Assembly: GCA_905221605.1 (NCBI GenBank)
Contig: CAJNDS010000065.1
Location: 62,001-126,000, forward strand
DNA length: 64,000 bases
From: Symbiodinium natans
Lineage: Eukaryota > Sar > Dinophyceae > Suessiales > Symbiodiniaceae
Reading direction: 5' to 3'
Of this stretch, positions 47,260 through 58,574 are shown in pieces (position 1 is the stretch's first letter; each line of letters opens with the position of its first letter). Below the pieces are notes generated by a model. It saw only the letters and a program-made list of their open reading frames with translations, did no database searches and was not told where the DNA came from. Position numbers and translations under genes: made by a program.

Positions 47260-47945
47260 CATGAATATGTGAGTGAACGAACGAAGTGAATGCACAAAAG
47301 CCACGGGTGACCGTGCACTCGCGAATACATTCCCCTTTCTTCACATCCTTCTTCTTATCTCACCGCCAGGCAAAGGAAAACTTCGTTCACGCATAAAAAA
47401 CGAACGTAGTGAAGTGAATGCGTGAATTTAGTGCGCTCTCTTCTTTCGCTTCTTTTCATACACTATTATTACTAGCGGGCACAGTTAATTCGCACGATAA
47501 ATTCATGCATGCGTGCGTTATCTTCGTGCCCGCGTAAAAGAGAGAACCAAACTACTTTTATTCCCTTATGCGCGCGTACTAAAAGACCATTCAATTTCTA
47601 ATATAAAATGACAAGGAATTTATGACGCGTGCATTTGTATTAGAAATTTGAGCTTTTACTTTTCCCCCTTTAATGCTGTAGGTAAAAGCCCCATTATAAT
47701 ATAAGTCTTTTAGAGGGGCTTTTAACACAGCATGAAAGGGCCCTTAATTAATATATTACGGGCGTCATAATGGTCTTTTCGCCCTTATACGCCCGTACTA
47801 TATTATTAAGGGGGAACGAAGTGAAGGAAAAGACAAGAGAATATAGTATTATAATAAGAAAGAAATATGCTAAAAGCCCACAATAATAATACTATTCACG
47901 CACGTAAAAAGAATAGTATTAATATTGTGACTTTTAGGAGAGTTC
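47260..47945. repeat. AT-rich island of nested hairpins
   Basis: Stop-rich, AT-rich DNA containing at least three near-perfect inverted repeats in succession: about 47665-47692 with 47715-47740; 47741-47765 with 47789-47813; 47872-47897 with 47909-47934. Arms are 24-27 bases with one to three mismatches. Intervening phrases recur (CGAACGTAGTGAAGTGAATG; GGAACGAAGTGAAGG). Composition contrasts sharply with both flanks. No open frame of note. Candidate for a miniature inverted-repeat element cluster or transferred organelle-type DNA. Confidence 0.8.
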
Positions 47946-48671
47946 TTCATTCACCCATTTAATACGGTGTGCCTGAAACGAGCAAGAAAGAACGAGAGAA
48001 GTAGAAAGAGAACGAGTGCAAAGAGATCTACCGAGAGACATGGAGAGACGTCCGAGTCTGTTGGGGGATTCAAGGGGGGATGGGATGTCTTCGGAGAAGG
48101 TAAGCTGAGGCTCCTGATCAAGGAAGGGGCGCAGTACCTGGCACTGAGGGGCACACTGAAGGCCCTCATAACGGCATAACGTACACAGCCTAGCTGTGAA
48201 GAAGGACAAATCGTGTGTGCGTGGCAACGCGGACTTCAACACACCAACACGTCGATCGGTGGTCCCTGTGCCGTGATTGGGGCATGTAGCTGCATTTACG
48301 GGGCGAGGTTGTATGAGGATGGGGAAGGGCTATTCATGCTATTCCAACGACACATAGTCACTAACTACGGGGTAACTCACGTGTGAAAGCCCAGCAGAAA
48401 TCGAGGAACGTTTGTGAGTCGAGGTCTGCCAACCTTAGTACAGGGAGACTCGAAACGAGTTGGGTTCACTGTGGCTGGAGGTCCTTGACAGGGTGGCCTC
48501 CCTTCGCTGTGTAGTGTAGAAGCAGAAGAAGTGCAAGAGAGTGCGAGCGTGCAGGCGCTCGACAGCGCTCGGGCCACAAGGCCAACTCTGGGCGAAGCTG
48601 CGGCTGTCCTTTCCCGTGGGCTATATTGTTGGCAGCGCACAACATGTCTTCTGTATGAAGGGCTGTGAGTT

Positions 48672-48713
48672 CTTCTAGGCCGCCGTGTTCACTTCTAGGC
48701 CACCGTGTTCACT
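48672..48713 (+). repeat. Tandem duplication of a 20-base unit
   Basis: TTCTAGGCCGCCGTGTTCAC is followed at once by the same unit with a single change (GCC to ACC). Short local duplication without coding context. Confidence 0.9.
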
Positions 48714-48879
48714 TTGCAAACCTAACTCAATACATCTGCAAATGCATGACTTTCATGTTGATTGCGTGGGTTGAAGAACTTGACAGTTTTCAGGTGTTTG
48801 ACGTGCGTCGTTCGATTTGCGTTCTACTTGCTCGTGCAAGGATCGAGCACACTGCGGTGATGTCTTGCTGGGAGTTGTT

Positions 48880-51239
48880 GGGGTGTGGAGATGACCTGTT
48901 GCAGTCCATCGACGACAGCTGTTCCCAAGGCCCTGCGGAGAGCTGAAAGTATTTTGGACAATCGCGACCTCTTGTTCTTTTGTTTGTATCAAGGCTGTGG
49001 ACGAGCGCGGGCCATCGCCATCACCTTCTGTACACAGCATGCGAGCAGATGCAGGACCTCTGTCCAACGTCAAGGTACCGGTTGGGCTACTGCACTGCAT
49101 GCGGTCAGGCCGAAAGAACAGCTATGGCGAACGGAGCCCCCAGGCCGGCGCCCCCAAAGGCATCCAGTTTGACGTGGTACGGTCATCACTCCCGTAATGT
49201 TGGGCAGGGTCTTGTTGGTTGTACGATAGTGAATACTGTTGATGTGGAGCTTCGGGTTGCTTAGGGTGTAGAGTTGTCATCTTCAGATCATTCCGCTAAC
49301 GCTTTGGAACAGCTGCCTCCGTTGCGGAGTCATTCGCAGCTCTGCTAGCATGATAATGTTTTGAAAGCTGGTGCGTGCTTAGATTGTTCTTAGTGATGTC
49401 ACCCGCCTGGCAGGCAAGAAGAACTTCGACGCGATCGCAGCTGCGGAACATGCTGAGGATGTGCCATGCAGTCTGCAGTTGTTCTACGGGATGGATGTTT
49501 GTCTTTCAACACCTGCTGTCTGCTTTTGGGCAAGCGGCATGTGCCTTGGGCCATCTTGTGCCCTAATTACATCCTGGTGCCCATGGCGGAGGACTTCCGG
49601 GGGGTGGGTGCAACTTCCACCACCATCGTCCGAGTCGCCCCATGAACATCCACCCGACCCGGTCGAGGATGAGCTCAAGGACCCAGGACTGACCTGCAAT
49701 GTCGTACAGCAACTTCAGCCCATCGGATGCTCGCGAGTGCTGCAGGCTTGCGCAGACGGGAGAGTTGGCTGAAGTGGTGGCCAGAGAATTGTTTCTCCGA
49801 AGGATCGCGGAAGATCTAGCAGTTCTTCACAAAATAATGGAAGCACCAGAAACCCACAACTTCTGTAGACTTGTGGCCATTGAACTGGCTTTCCCCGGCA
49901 GGCTACGCGCTGCACGAAAAAGCGTCTTGTCTTCACGAGCCGAGGAATTTCAATGAGTAATGGAATGTGTGCACACGAACATGCTAGCAGGAAGCGTTCT
50001 TTGAACGCTTGCCGACTGATAAGCTAAATGCAGAAGAGGCCAGGTCGGATGCAAAAGACAATTTTCAGGAGCTTGTAGAGTTGCCTTCTGTCTTGCTTCT
50101 TGAAGGCCTAGAGCAGTTGCAGCCATTCTTGCGGCTTTTTTTGCCTCAGATGGAGTTGCGCGACGCCATTATTGCCTTTCTCGAAAGGTGGAAGGGGCAG
50201 GAGAGGGTATGCTGCTGTGAATCTTGGATTTAGTGGATGCCCCTGGCGCCATTCTACATGGCTTGCCAGACAGTCACGGCCCACCAATGAATGAGGCTGT
50301 GGACCGTGGGTTCTCGAGGCCTCACACTTTGGACGAAAATCGCGCTCTCGCGGCGCTCGCGGCCCTCCCGTGGGGCGCTCGCCGTCCTCGAAGTCGGGCT
50401 CGCGAGATGCGCAACTGTCGCTTTTGGATGTCTGGGCCCGTGACATGTGAATCGTCGCGAAACTGTTGCGGCGTTGGTGCTTCCACGACAGAGAGCGGTG
50501 GTGATCCGTTTTTTGCGACCACGTGCCCTCTTGTCAAGCATTTGCGGTTCCTTCAGGGGCAGTGAGGGTTCGTGTGGCGAATTGCAGGACATGGCATCAC
50601 TGGACGATATTGCTCAAGACCCATGCGTTTTGCAGTGCTGGCTCCTCTGGAGTGGTTATAGCTCTTCAGACATACAGTTTTGCGTTGGCACAAATGCTGG
50701 GAATGAAGTCCGCATGTGCTTGCGCATAGTTTTCTTGCGTGTTGAGGCATCCGCAAAACCTTGCCCCAAAGCGTGCCCTTGGAGGATGGCGATTTGCCGC
50801 CTCCTTCTCATTAGTTGCTTCGCATTGCTGCGCTTTACTTTATGGCCCTTCACGAAGTCTTTTTTGGTGAGGACTGGGTGCATCGGCGCCAACGCCTTGG
50901 TCGACGGGCTGCACCAGCCTCGCGGCTGGCACCGGAGGCAACGCAAATGTCAAGGCCGTGGGGGTGGGGATTCGCATGGCTTCGTGCTTCGCGTGGCTTT
51001 GCATGTGCGGGGGACTCTCGCCAGTGGGTCTTAGGTGGAAGAAGGATCTGAACATTTCAGACCCTCTTGATGACCTCGAACCAGCAAGATGCCGGAAGCA
51101 ACTTGGATGCAAGACTGTGATGGACGTTGAAAGCCCTCCACACCTTGACACCTTGCCAGATTGCGGCCCCACTTCAGGTTTCAGCGCCGCGACTCCAGGG
51201 AACGCCGCCCCAGTGCAGCAACAGCCCCAAATGGAATGA
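48880..51239 (+). CDS. Unrecognised multi-exon gene
   Basis: Best exons: 48994 to about 49170 (AG|G; reads AVDERGPSPSPSVHSMRADA then Ser/Gly/Arg-rich), 49746 to about 49880 (AG|G; reads LAQTGELAEVVARELFLRRI then AEDLAVLHKIMEAPE), 49991-50206 (AG|G to GTATGC; reads EAFFERLPTDKLNAEEARSD, NFQELVELPSVLLLEGLEQL and on) and 51035-51239 (AG|G to TGA; reads WKKDLNISDPLDDLEPARCR, ending PVQQQPQME). The exon at 49991 is particularly clear: 72 codons of amphipathic helix with both splice signals intact. An exon between 50.2 and 51.0 kb must exist if these form one gene, and was not resolved. Helical mid-region with disordered, Pro/Gln-rich end; function unknown. Confidence 0.5.
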
Positions 51240-52800
51240 TTTTTTTCAAAATAGATCCACACGATAGAACAGCTGGACTTGTCCAGCAGGTCTTTGGCCT
51301 GAACTTCTGTGTCAACGACGTGGGCCAAATATGTGGGCGAGTTGCAGGCTAAGAAGTCCTTGCAAGCAAGCTGCGAGGGCTCAAGTGGCTCAAGTGGCTC
51401 AAGTCGAAGGCTCGAAGGTTGATGTTTGCGCAGGTGATGATGAAAGCATTTGACCACTCCTCAGGATGTCAGCAACATGCATGTCAATGCGTCTTGCCGC
51501 AACGTCGTCTGCAATACCACTTTAGCTCCGGGCTGCGCCGCTAAGGCGACCTTCCATGGCCAAGCACATCAGTGGTCCCAGAGCAAAAGTCATTCGAATG
51601 GATACGTGAAGTAGGCCTCCGCGTTGTCTGCGCGCATAATCTTTGTGCACAATCTCTTTGTGAGGCGCCGGTACGCGGCGGCTGCTTCCCAGCGTTACCA
51701 CACGCGCGAGTGGAATGGTGTTGGAGGCCTTGGGGTCAGTACAGTAAAGCGAACATCTTTTCACCGGCTTCCTTGAGTTTCCTGATGTTTTCTGCGGATG
51801 TGCAGGAGGTCATGGCGTGGCGTTTCTCCCACAGGTGCAGAGCTCAGAGGACACATCATGCGTAGGGAACCGATGGGCCACTGGATGCTCAGAGTTGCAC
51901 CAGGCTGAAGACATGATGTAGCAACGTCCAGGTATCGCGCCAGACGAGTGGAGCCAGTCTTGCAGAACTGTGGCTGCACAGTGCTGTGCAGATTTCGGTG
52001 TATATTTGCGGAAGCCGACGACGGCACCCATGGCACACAAAATCATACAAAGATACGTGCAACAAGGCTGTGAGTTGCAATCGTGTTAAGTACTTTCTGC
52101 ACGCCCCTAGTATGGCAGCTCGAGTGCCTCCGTACTTCCCAGTTGCATGCTCAGACAATCTCTACTTACTCTACTTACTGTCAGCTTCCGAGGAGAATGT
52201 GGCAGGCATGAGCTTTTCGGGGCACAAGTGGCTGATGACCAAGATTGGAATTGGAAAATTTAATGTAAACCCTGGCAAATTTCGGAGATGCTTCACCACA
52301 GGAGATCGGCCTTTGGCATCTTGGGTGATCTTGTGTCCATGCTAGAGCATCTGAGTGATTTTCGTGCGCATTCTTGGTGCGTTTGCAAGTCGGGGGGCCC
52401 TGGGCAGCTTGGCAGATGTATCGATCGGCAAAGCGGCCCTCCACCGCTCCGAGCTGTGAATGCGCAACTTGGATCAACAGAAACGCCGAGTTCAAGAGAG
52501 AGCTCCGCGGCCGATCTGTCGCTAGGCCATATCTGCAGGCACCATAGTGCCGGGTCATTTTTTCTCTTTCACGTGGTTTCTCACATTTCTCACTGGTCTT
52601 TGATCGGCAATCTGAGTTTTGCAGGCCCCCGGCCTGCTGTGTTGCATGCCTTCAGTTCAGGGTGTCACTTGACAGGCTCGCACGCGAGAACGCAGTTGCG
52701 CAAGCGAGCATGAGTTCAGGCATGGTGCCGCGGCAAGCTGCAGTACGACATCTCCTTGGAAGCCCACGCCTAGCAGCGCAGCAAGGTCAGCGGCATGGTT
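51240..52800. other. No supported gene
   Basis: Mixed sequence with overlapping short frames. Three tandem TGGCTCAAG units lie at about 51378-51404. Frames at 52288-52713 plus and 52181-52558 minus are mutually exclusive and featureless. Confidence 0.4.
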
Positions 52801-52824
52801 GTGTCTTTGGGCGGCTGACGACTA

Positions 52825-52846
52825 CATATATATATATATATATACT
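52825..52846. repeat. (TA)n microsatellite
   Basis: About ten TA units immediately before the hairpin-forming minisatellite. Confidence 0.95.
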
Positions 52847-52888
52847 CTTATAAGTAAAAAAAGGAGAACCTCGAATGTCAAACCTCTT

Positions 52889-53175
52889 AAAAATCCAAAA
52901 ATCCAAAAATCCAAAAGTCCAAAAATCCAAAAATCCAAAAATCCAAAAATCCAAAAACCCAAAAAGCCAAAAAGCCAAAAATCCAAAAAGCCAAAAATCC
53001 CAAAATCCAAAAATCCAAAGTTTCCTGGGAGATTGTCCGGAGAACTTTGGATGTTTGGGTTTTTGGATTTTTGGATTTTTGGATTTTTGGATTTTTGGAA
53101 TTTTGGATTTTTGGATTTTTGGATTTTTGGATTTTTGGATTTTTGGACTTTTGGATTTTTGGATTTTTGGATTGG
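52889..53175. repeat. Large hairpin: 8-bp minisatellite in head-to-head orientation
   Basis: Left arm 52889-53020 is tandem CCAAAAAT with variants; right arm 53044-53175 is tandem ATTTTTGG; the spacer is 23 bases. A distinctive variant unit (AAAAGTCC left, GGACTTTT right) sits at the third or fourth unit from the outer end of both arms, so the arms are true inverted copies rather than independent arrays. The 24-base period (three units, eight codons) yields open frames on both strands reading Pro-Lys-Ile-Gln-Lys-Ser or Phe-Gly-Phe-Leu-Asp-Phe; these are artefacts. Confidence 0.95.
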
Positions 53176-53333
53176 AAAAGCACATTCAAGACGACAAATA
53201 TTTGCAAAAATGTTGTGAAATTAGACAAAAGTGCAAAAAAAGTGCAAAAAGTGCAAAAAAGGTGCAAAAAGTACAACAAAAAGCAGATTCAAAATAAGGC
53301 TACACCCCATCCCCCAAACCCTAAACGGTGCGC

Positions 53334-53842
53334 ATCCGAAACACGTAACTTTTACGGCGCTTTTCGGTGGCGCGGGGGTGGGGGGGGGGGGCAGGGCGCC
53401 ACCCTCCGAAATACGTACCTTTTACAGCGTTTTGCGGCTTGACGTGCGCAGACCAACGTCGACATGGTGTCTTTTGAGTTTTTTGCAGGCTCGTCAGACC
53501 CTCTTTCCACAGACACCGGGAAGAGGAAGATTTGACTTAGTGGGCGTTTTCCAAAACCCGGACATGGTGCCTTCACTGACATGGGCATCTACAATCTACG
53601 GTGACGATTTTGATGTATACGGATATTTAAATAGATAAAACAGATATTTCATACGACCTCCGTGAGCGACGGGTTGGGGCCGCCCCATTTTTAAACATCC
53701 GGAAAGTTTAAAGAGTAGAGGGTTTCGGCTTTGAATGGCTGTCGTACCTTTTTTGGGCCACTTTAAGCCGGAAAACGCTGCAAAGGGTACGTATTTCGGG
53801 CCCGCCTCAGGCGCCACCCCCCGAAATGCGTACCTTTTTTTG
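53334..53842. repeat. Dispersed ~34-bp repeat, four copies in both orientations
   Basis: The unit resembles CCGAAATACGTACCTTTTAC followed by AGCGTTTTGCGG. Plus-strand copies: 53335-53366, 53404-53436 and 53818-53838 (truncated). A minus-strand copy lies at 53769-53801. Two plus copies are preceded by GCGCCACC. A long G run sits between copies one and two. Confidence 0.8.
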
Positions 53843-53844
53843 GG

Positions 53845-55110
53845 GCGGCAAGGCGGCCTCGACAGCTCGGGCGCAGGGGTTGGCGCAGGCGAGCAAAAGC
53901 CGCTGACAAGGTGAAGACTCTGGGGCCTTTCCCGACCTTCGACTTGCCAGTCATGGGCTGATGACCGTATTGAGGGCCAATGGGGTAAAGCTTTGCAGGG
54001 TGAGGGACCAGTCTTGGGTAGTGTTCCTCTCGGAGCCTGGGTCAGCAAGGCATCGCGGGAACTCCTTGATGGTGCCCTCATCCCATTTGAACAGTGGCCC
54101 GTGGGGATCCAAGAAAGTGGCGAATGGACGGCTGGCCCATCTTGTCGCATGAATGCGAACCCCTTCTGAATGCGGGAGGAAGGAGGAGGAGAAAGGCTGA
54201 CAGCTCTCGGAGTGCAAAGAAAACAGCAACTGTGAGTAGCAAGACTGAAACTCTTTTTACCACTGCAGAGACTTCATGGTTGATGGGTGCTTGAAACCAT
54301 CTCCTGAGAAGATGGCAAAACGAGTCCGAGCCTTTGGCAGTAGCCCGGACAAGATAAGGTTTCAGCACTTGCCCGCCAAGCTCGGTCCTTTCCTCATCCA
54401 TGGAGGTCTCTTAGACACATGAGTTACCTTGTAGAAGACGCTTTGATTCTGGAAGACAGACATCCTTGTTTGGGCACATGTTGTGTTTGCAGAAATGACC
54501 CTATAGGGTGCGTACTTACACTTCTGCGCAGTGAATAAAGCCAGCTCTCCACTCAACTTTCCGATCTGAACTGGTGGCCTTGATGCTGTGGGTGTGGTTT
54601 GCGCAGCAAACTCGTCCGGATAGAGTTTTTCCATTGGATTAGTGGCACCACAGCACCAGCTAAAGTATATTGACACCTGCGAGCCCAAACTTTCCGGCTC
54701 AACGTAATGGAATCGCAGCAGCTCCCGAAACAGTACAAGTTCGTGTACTTGCAGTCTTTGTCTCAAAGAGTCAGCCCACCGAAACCCCAAACCCCAAACC
54801 CCAATACGCAAAACCGACATCCCTCGGCCCTCGGAGCTGCTGCCATCGGCAGCCTGTGGCCCACCTCGCCTCGGGGTGGGGTGGATCTTGGGCGGAGGGG
54901 TCAAGCATGTTACATATATGCACACACGCACATATACATACATGTATATGTATAGATGTATATATATATATATGTATATATAGAAATACACACTCTCTCT
55001 CTCTCTGTTTTGCTGCAAGGTGGCAAACTTTGGGACGAGCAGCATGGATCAATGCACAGCCGCACTGATGATGGACGGCCAATCAAAGTGTTAATGATTC
55101 TTGGGGCAGC
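53845..55110. other. No supported gene
   Basis: Long open frames on the minus strand (53596-54150, 54362-55045) run through the dispersed repeat or a TA/CA microsatellite and have no recognised domain. A (CA/TA)n region lies at 54905-54990. Confidence 0.4.
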
Positions 55111-55139
55111 TATGTAGGTTGTAAGAATGCTCCCGCAGC

Positions 55140-55250
55140 CCGAGGCAGCGCGGAGCATTCCCATCCGTTTCAAAAAAGTCCGTTCAAGGCTTGTCCGCTC
55201 AAGGTGGACGAAAAGATCGAGAAGCACGTGCTTGGACATTCTGGGTACGT
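55140..55250 (+). CDS. Coding-like exon, product unknown
   Basis: One frame reads PFKACPLKVDEKIEKHVLGH and ends at a GTACGT donor near 55245. The acceptor edge is unclear. No domain recognised. Confidence 0.3.
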
Positions 55251-56466
55251 ACTTCGAACGCTTCGGATTAAAGCATCACGGTTCGGTGAAGCTGTGGACG
55301 TCGGTGTTTTGTTGTTTCTTTCAGATTGGCGTTGTCGCCATCAGCAGTATGTTCCGTGGAGCATTAGCCGATCATTAGCCGTTAGCCCTGACTCCAAGTT
55401 CGAAGCGCAGCCATATCTTCTACCAGTGGTGCATCCCGGCTGCCGCAAATTGGAGAAGGGGGCAGCAGGCTGGTTTAGAAACACGCCTGGTGCTTGCAGG
55501 GAGTGAAGATGCTTCAGTCAACCAGACAGGCCATGTGAAGGGCGATGGGGTTGCATCCCCAGTTCTGCTGTACTTTGCGCCACTTGTTGCCGCTTAAAAT
55601 TCATGCTGCGACCACATGTGCGCCGCCAACGAATGCCAAGGAAAAAGAGAGCAAAAGCGGCTGAGGAGTGCCACAAAAGGGGGCTTAAAGTGTTGATTTA
55701 GGATTTGGATGTTGAATGATGTTGATTTTCATCCGCGACAGCCTTTTCTGAAGGTGGCCAAACCAGTGCCAGCGGACCAAAGTTCTCATTTGAACATCAA
55801 GTCCCGCCACTCTGATTGATGCAAGGATGTGCAGCGCGGCTCCAGCACCCCCAGGCGTGGTAATCTTCAATCCTGAACCCATGTCAGTGTATCGTTCAAC
55901 TTGACAGCATTTTCTTTGGCATGACCTGAATTTCATGGTGCTGGCTGAGGCAGCCAGATGAGCCTGCAGATGTTGCAAGCCAGGACATGTTGCAGCACTG
56001 CGTAGCAATGCACGTAGAATAGTGATGGTTTGCCCGCATGTTTAGTGATGTTCAGCGTTTCGACAATTTGAGCTGGAGGTTTCGGGGTTGCGACATTGCG
56101 GGCTTTGGGGTTGAGGAGCTTCGCCTCAACAGTTGCATAAGCCAGGTGTTTGCGTTTTCATGCAAACACGCACAGTACCACGTCTGTCAGAGTGTCGGAA
56201 ATGTCAGCCAGCCCGGCAGCCACAGACGCCCGGGGTTGATTTGCATTTTCGATGTGAAGCGCGGCTTTCATGTCATTCTTTGCAAGCTTCCGAACCATGT
56301 TGCCCTCATTTCATGTTGCGCTGAGCTGCAGCAGACTTGGACACTGCATGTTGTTAGTGAAGGACCCCAGGATGAGAAAGCTTGTGAAGAGGTGGGAGAA
56401 ACGCAAAGCTGGAACTGGAAGGAGAGTGTTTGTGCTTTGTTTGGGCGGAGGCTAGGAGACTTGGGC

Positions 56467-56521
56467 GTGAAAGAGTATGAAAGAGTATGAAAGAGTGTGA
56501 AAGAGTGTGAAAGAGTGTGAA
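56467..56521 (+). repeat. 10-bp tandem repeat (GAAAGAGTRT)
   Basis: About five and a half copies of GAAAGAGTAT/GAAAGAGTGT, ending 40 bases before the next exon acceptor. Confidence 0.93.
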
Positions 56522-56561
56522 CGACATTCTGAGTGGAAGTTGTCACAGCGCTCTCAGAAAG

Positions 56562-57525
56562 GTTCCGGCTGGACGAGGCCGCGGAGTCCAAGCTCTGTGA
56601 GGTCATGTCCAAGTGGGATGAGGACAAGCAGTACAGGAGAGCCCCCTGCCCATGACTACTAAGTGACTACTATCACGCTCACTAGCAGTCACTAGCACTT
56701 ATCACTGATTCACGTATCACTATGGCACTTATTCACACAGCAAGTGCTGTGAGTTCTTTGCCATCAATAGACAGCCTTCAGCGTGCACTTGTTGACAGGT
56801 ACTACAAGGACCTGGCAAAAGTGCTTCGTGACGCTGTAAAGCCATCTGCGACGGTCATGATCATTGTGCAGCTTTGTTGGCAGTTGGCTCGGGTGCTTTG
56901 ATGCATTCCGCATGGTCGAGTAGTTGCATATCCACAATCTCTGCGAAAGTGTTCCGAAGAAGCTATTCGATAGATAGCGGCCCCTATGCGGTTCCTACAG
57001 TCTGTGACAGTATCCAACTGAAGCCACGCTAGTTTCTATGCGAGGAAGAGGATCGCTGCTGGGGAAAGACTGCGCCGAGTGGCTGCAAGCAGTACTCAGT
57101 ACTCAGCTCGGGGGCATCCTCGGGTGTTTGAGGACATTAATAATGTCTCCGTCAAGATGGGGTTCGAGCATAACATCGCCGAAATATCTCCCAACTATTT
57201 TCCGTTCAGGAACCAATTCCGCGCACATGGTGACCAGGATAGTCAAAGATCCCACCCTACATGAAGATGTGGAACTGCCCCTGACACGCGCCGAACCCGG
57301 AGTGGAATGTCCTCTCGCAAGGTGAGGACAGCAGCAGCAGTGATACAGATGACCCCAACCCGAGGCAGAAGCCGCTCAGCAGCAGCTCCAGAACTAATCT
57401 TGCAGGGCTGGTGAATCAGGCTCAAATATCCTGCCAAGGAAGGCCAAGCTGTATTAAGATGCATTTGTCATCGATGCGTATTCCGCCACTGCCCTCTCCA
57501 GCCGACACTCCAAAGAATCATTGCC
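56562..57525 (+). CDS. Gene with a C-terminal-type helical module and Ser/Pro-rich tail
   Basis: Exons 56562-56630, 56799-56865, 57133-57241 and 57322 to about 57525 join in frame with AG|G acceptors and GT donors. Reads FRLDEAAESKLCEVMSKWDE, DKQYYKDLAKVLRDAVKPSA with TVMII, INNVSVKMGFEHNIAEISPN with YFPFRNQF, then EDSSSSDTDDPNPRQKPLSS and MRIPPLPSPADTPKNHCRDG. A short Phe-x-Leu-Asp helix pair followed by Lys-Pro-Ser-Ala is a pattern I recall in many dinoflagellate proteins near regions of unknown function; this is inference. The acidic-serine and Ser-Pro segments suggest phosphorylation. The start lies upstream, unresolved; the end may lie beyond the CT microsatellite at 57.6 kb. Confidence 0.5.
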
Positions 57526-57594
57526 GAGATGGCATCTTTTGGAGGGCCAGGGTCACACGGCAGGATCAGGAGATTTGGAGCTCTGCGTGTCTCG

Positions 57595-57802
57595 CTTTCC
57601 TTTCTTTCTTTCTTTCCTTCCTTCCTTGCGTTCCTTCTATTCTTCCCCATCTGTCTTTATTTCTTTCTTTCGTTGCCAGATCATAAAGAGAACAAGAGGG
57701 AGAGAGAGAGAGAGAGAGCGCGGTTGCGCGGGGGCTTGCCTCCACACCCCAAAGAAAGAGAGAGAGAGAGAGACAGCTAGAGACAGAGACAGAGAGACAG
57801 AC

Positions 57803-57833
<31 letters not shown>

Positions 57834-57840
57834 GACGGAG
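57595..57840. repeat. CT-rich then GA-rich microsatellites
   Basis: A (CTTT/CTTC)n tract at about 57595-57672 is followed by (GA)n and (GACA)n tracts at 57698-57840. The two halves are complementary in type and could fold together. Ser/Phe-rich and Arg/Glu-rich frames here are artefacts. Confidence 0.93.
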
Positions 57841-58523
57841 GGGTGTGTAACTTAGCTCTGTAAGTGGTGATAAGCAGTCAGGCAGTTTCACAGCGGGCAG
57901 AAGCAGTCGCTTGGGTAGGGGAAATTTCCTTGCTGGTCTGGTTGGTATTTGTGTAGCTCGGGGGAACTCCCTAACGCTTCGCCACGTCCCTCGCTGCGGA
58001 GTCTCACCGAGACTGGACTTGGTCTGGGCGCGCCCAGGGCGCGGGGCTCCTCAAGCCCCGTAGAAGAAGAAGAGAGACGGAGAGAGAGAGAGAGTACGTA
58101 GATAGAACGAACACATGAGACGACAATATCCACGAGAAGCAATGTCACAGACAGCTTTGAAGACGGGAACATGTCTCAGGCATAGCTGTTGTTCAACTTT
58201 GCTTCCGCTGTTGTTCAACTTGGCCCCCGCTGTTTGCTTGAAGGGGACAGGAGTTACTGCATAGAGCACAACAACCATCACGCATCTGTTTGCTGAACGC
58301 TTGACACACCCAGCTGCACATGAACAGCTATCGCAGCTACTACCTGACGTCTGTTGCTTTTGCGGAGAGCATGGCTCGCAGTCCAGTGGTGTCCAGCGCC
58401 GAAGCTGGATGTGCTGCTGTCGCTTCCAAGGTCGCCTGGGAATTGGCACGGGGCGCATTTTTCCGTTTCTGTTCTTGTTGATGTTCCGATGTGTTCAGCA
58501 GTTCGTCCATGCAGACTCTTTCA

Positions 58524-58574
58524 GGCTTCCGCAGGCGCTGTACCTGGACCTGGTGGCAACAACGGATGCCCGAC
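58524..58574 (+). CDS. Single coding-like exon, product unknown
   Basis: Starts at an AG|G site after TTTC, reads LPQALYLDLVATTDARRP and ends at a GTTAGT donor. A well-formed exon of about 50 bases, but its neighbours were not identified. A piece from 58591 (reads DLLAELKSPSGAS) may be downstream. Confidence 0.35.

Noticed and set aside
46928-47344. Pro-rich plus-strand and Gly-rich minus-strand frames
   Set aside because: Products of the C and G homopolymer block, with mutually inconsistent frames on both strands.
51378-51404. Spliced-leader relic (three GGCTCAAG matches to the end of the dinoflagellate leader)
   Set aside because: The match is only eight to nine bases, repeated in tandem, without the CCATTTT part of the leader. 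More likely a small tandem duplication.
52889-53175. CRISPR-like repeat array
   Set aside because: Units are 8 bp with no unique spacers, the halves are inverted, and the host is eukaryotic.
52787-53442. Long low-complexity frames rich in Lys/Pro/Ile or Phe/Trp/Leu
   Set aside because: The 8-bp unit reads through with a 24-base period on both strands; the array is a hairpin-forming repeat with no splice or start context.
57521-57850. Ser/Phe-rich and Arg/Glu-rich frames through the CT/GA tracts
   Set aside because: Microsatellite artefacts; only the part before about 57525 looks like coding sequence.
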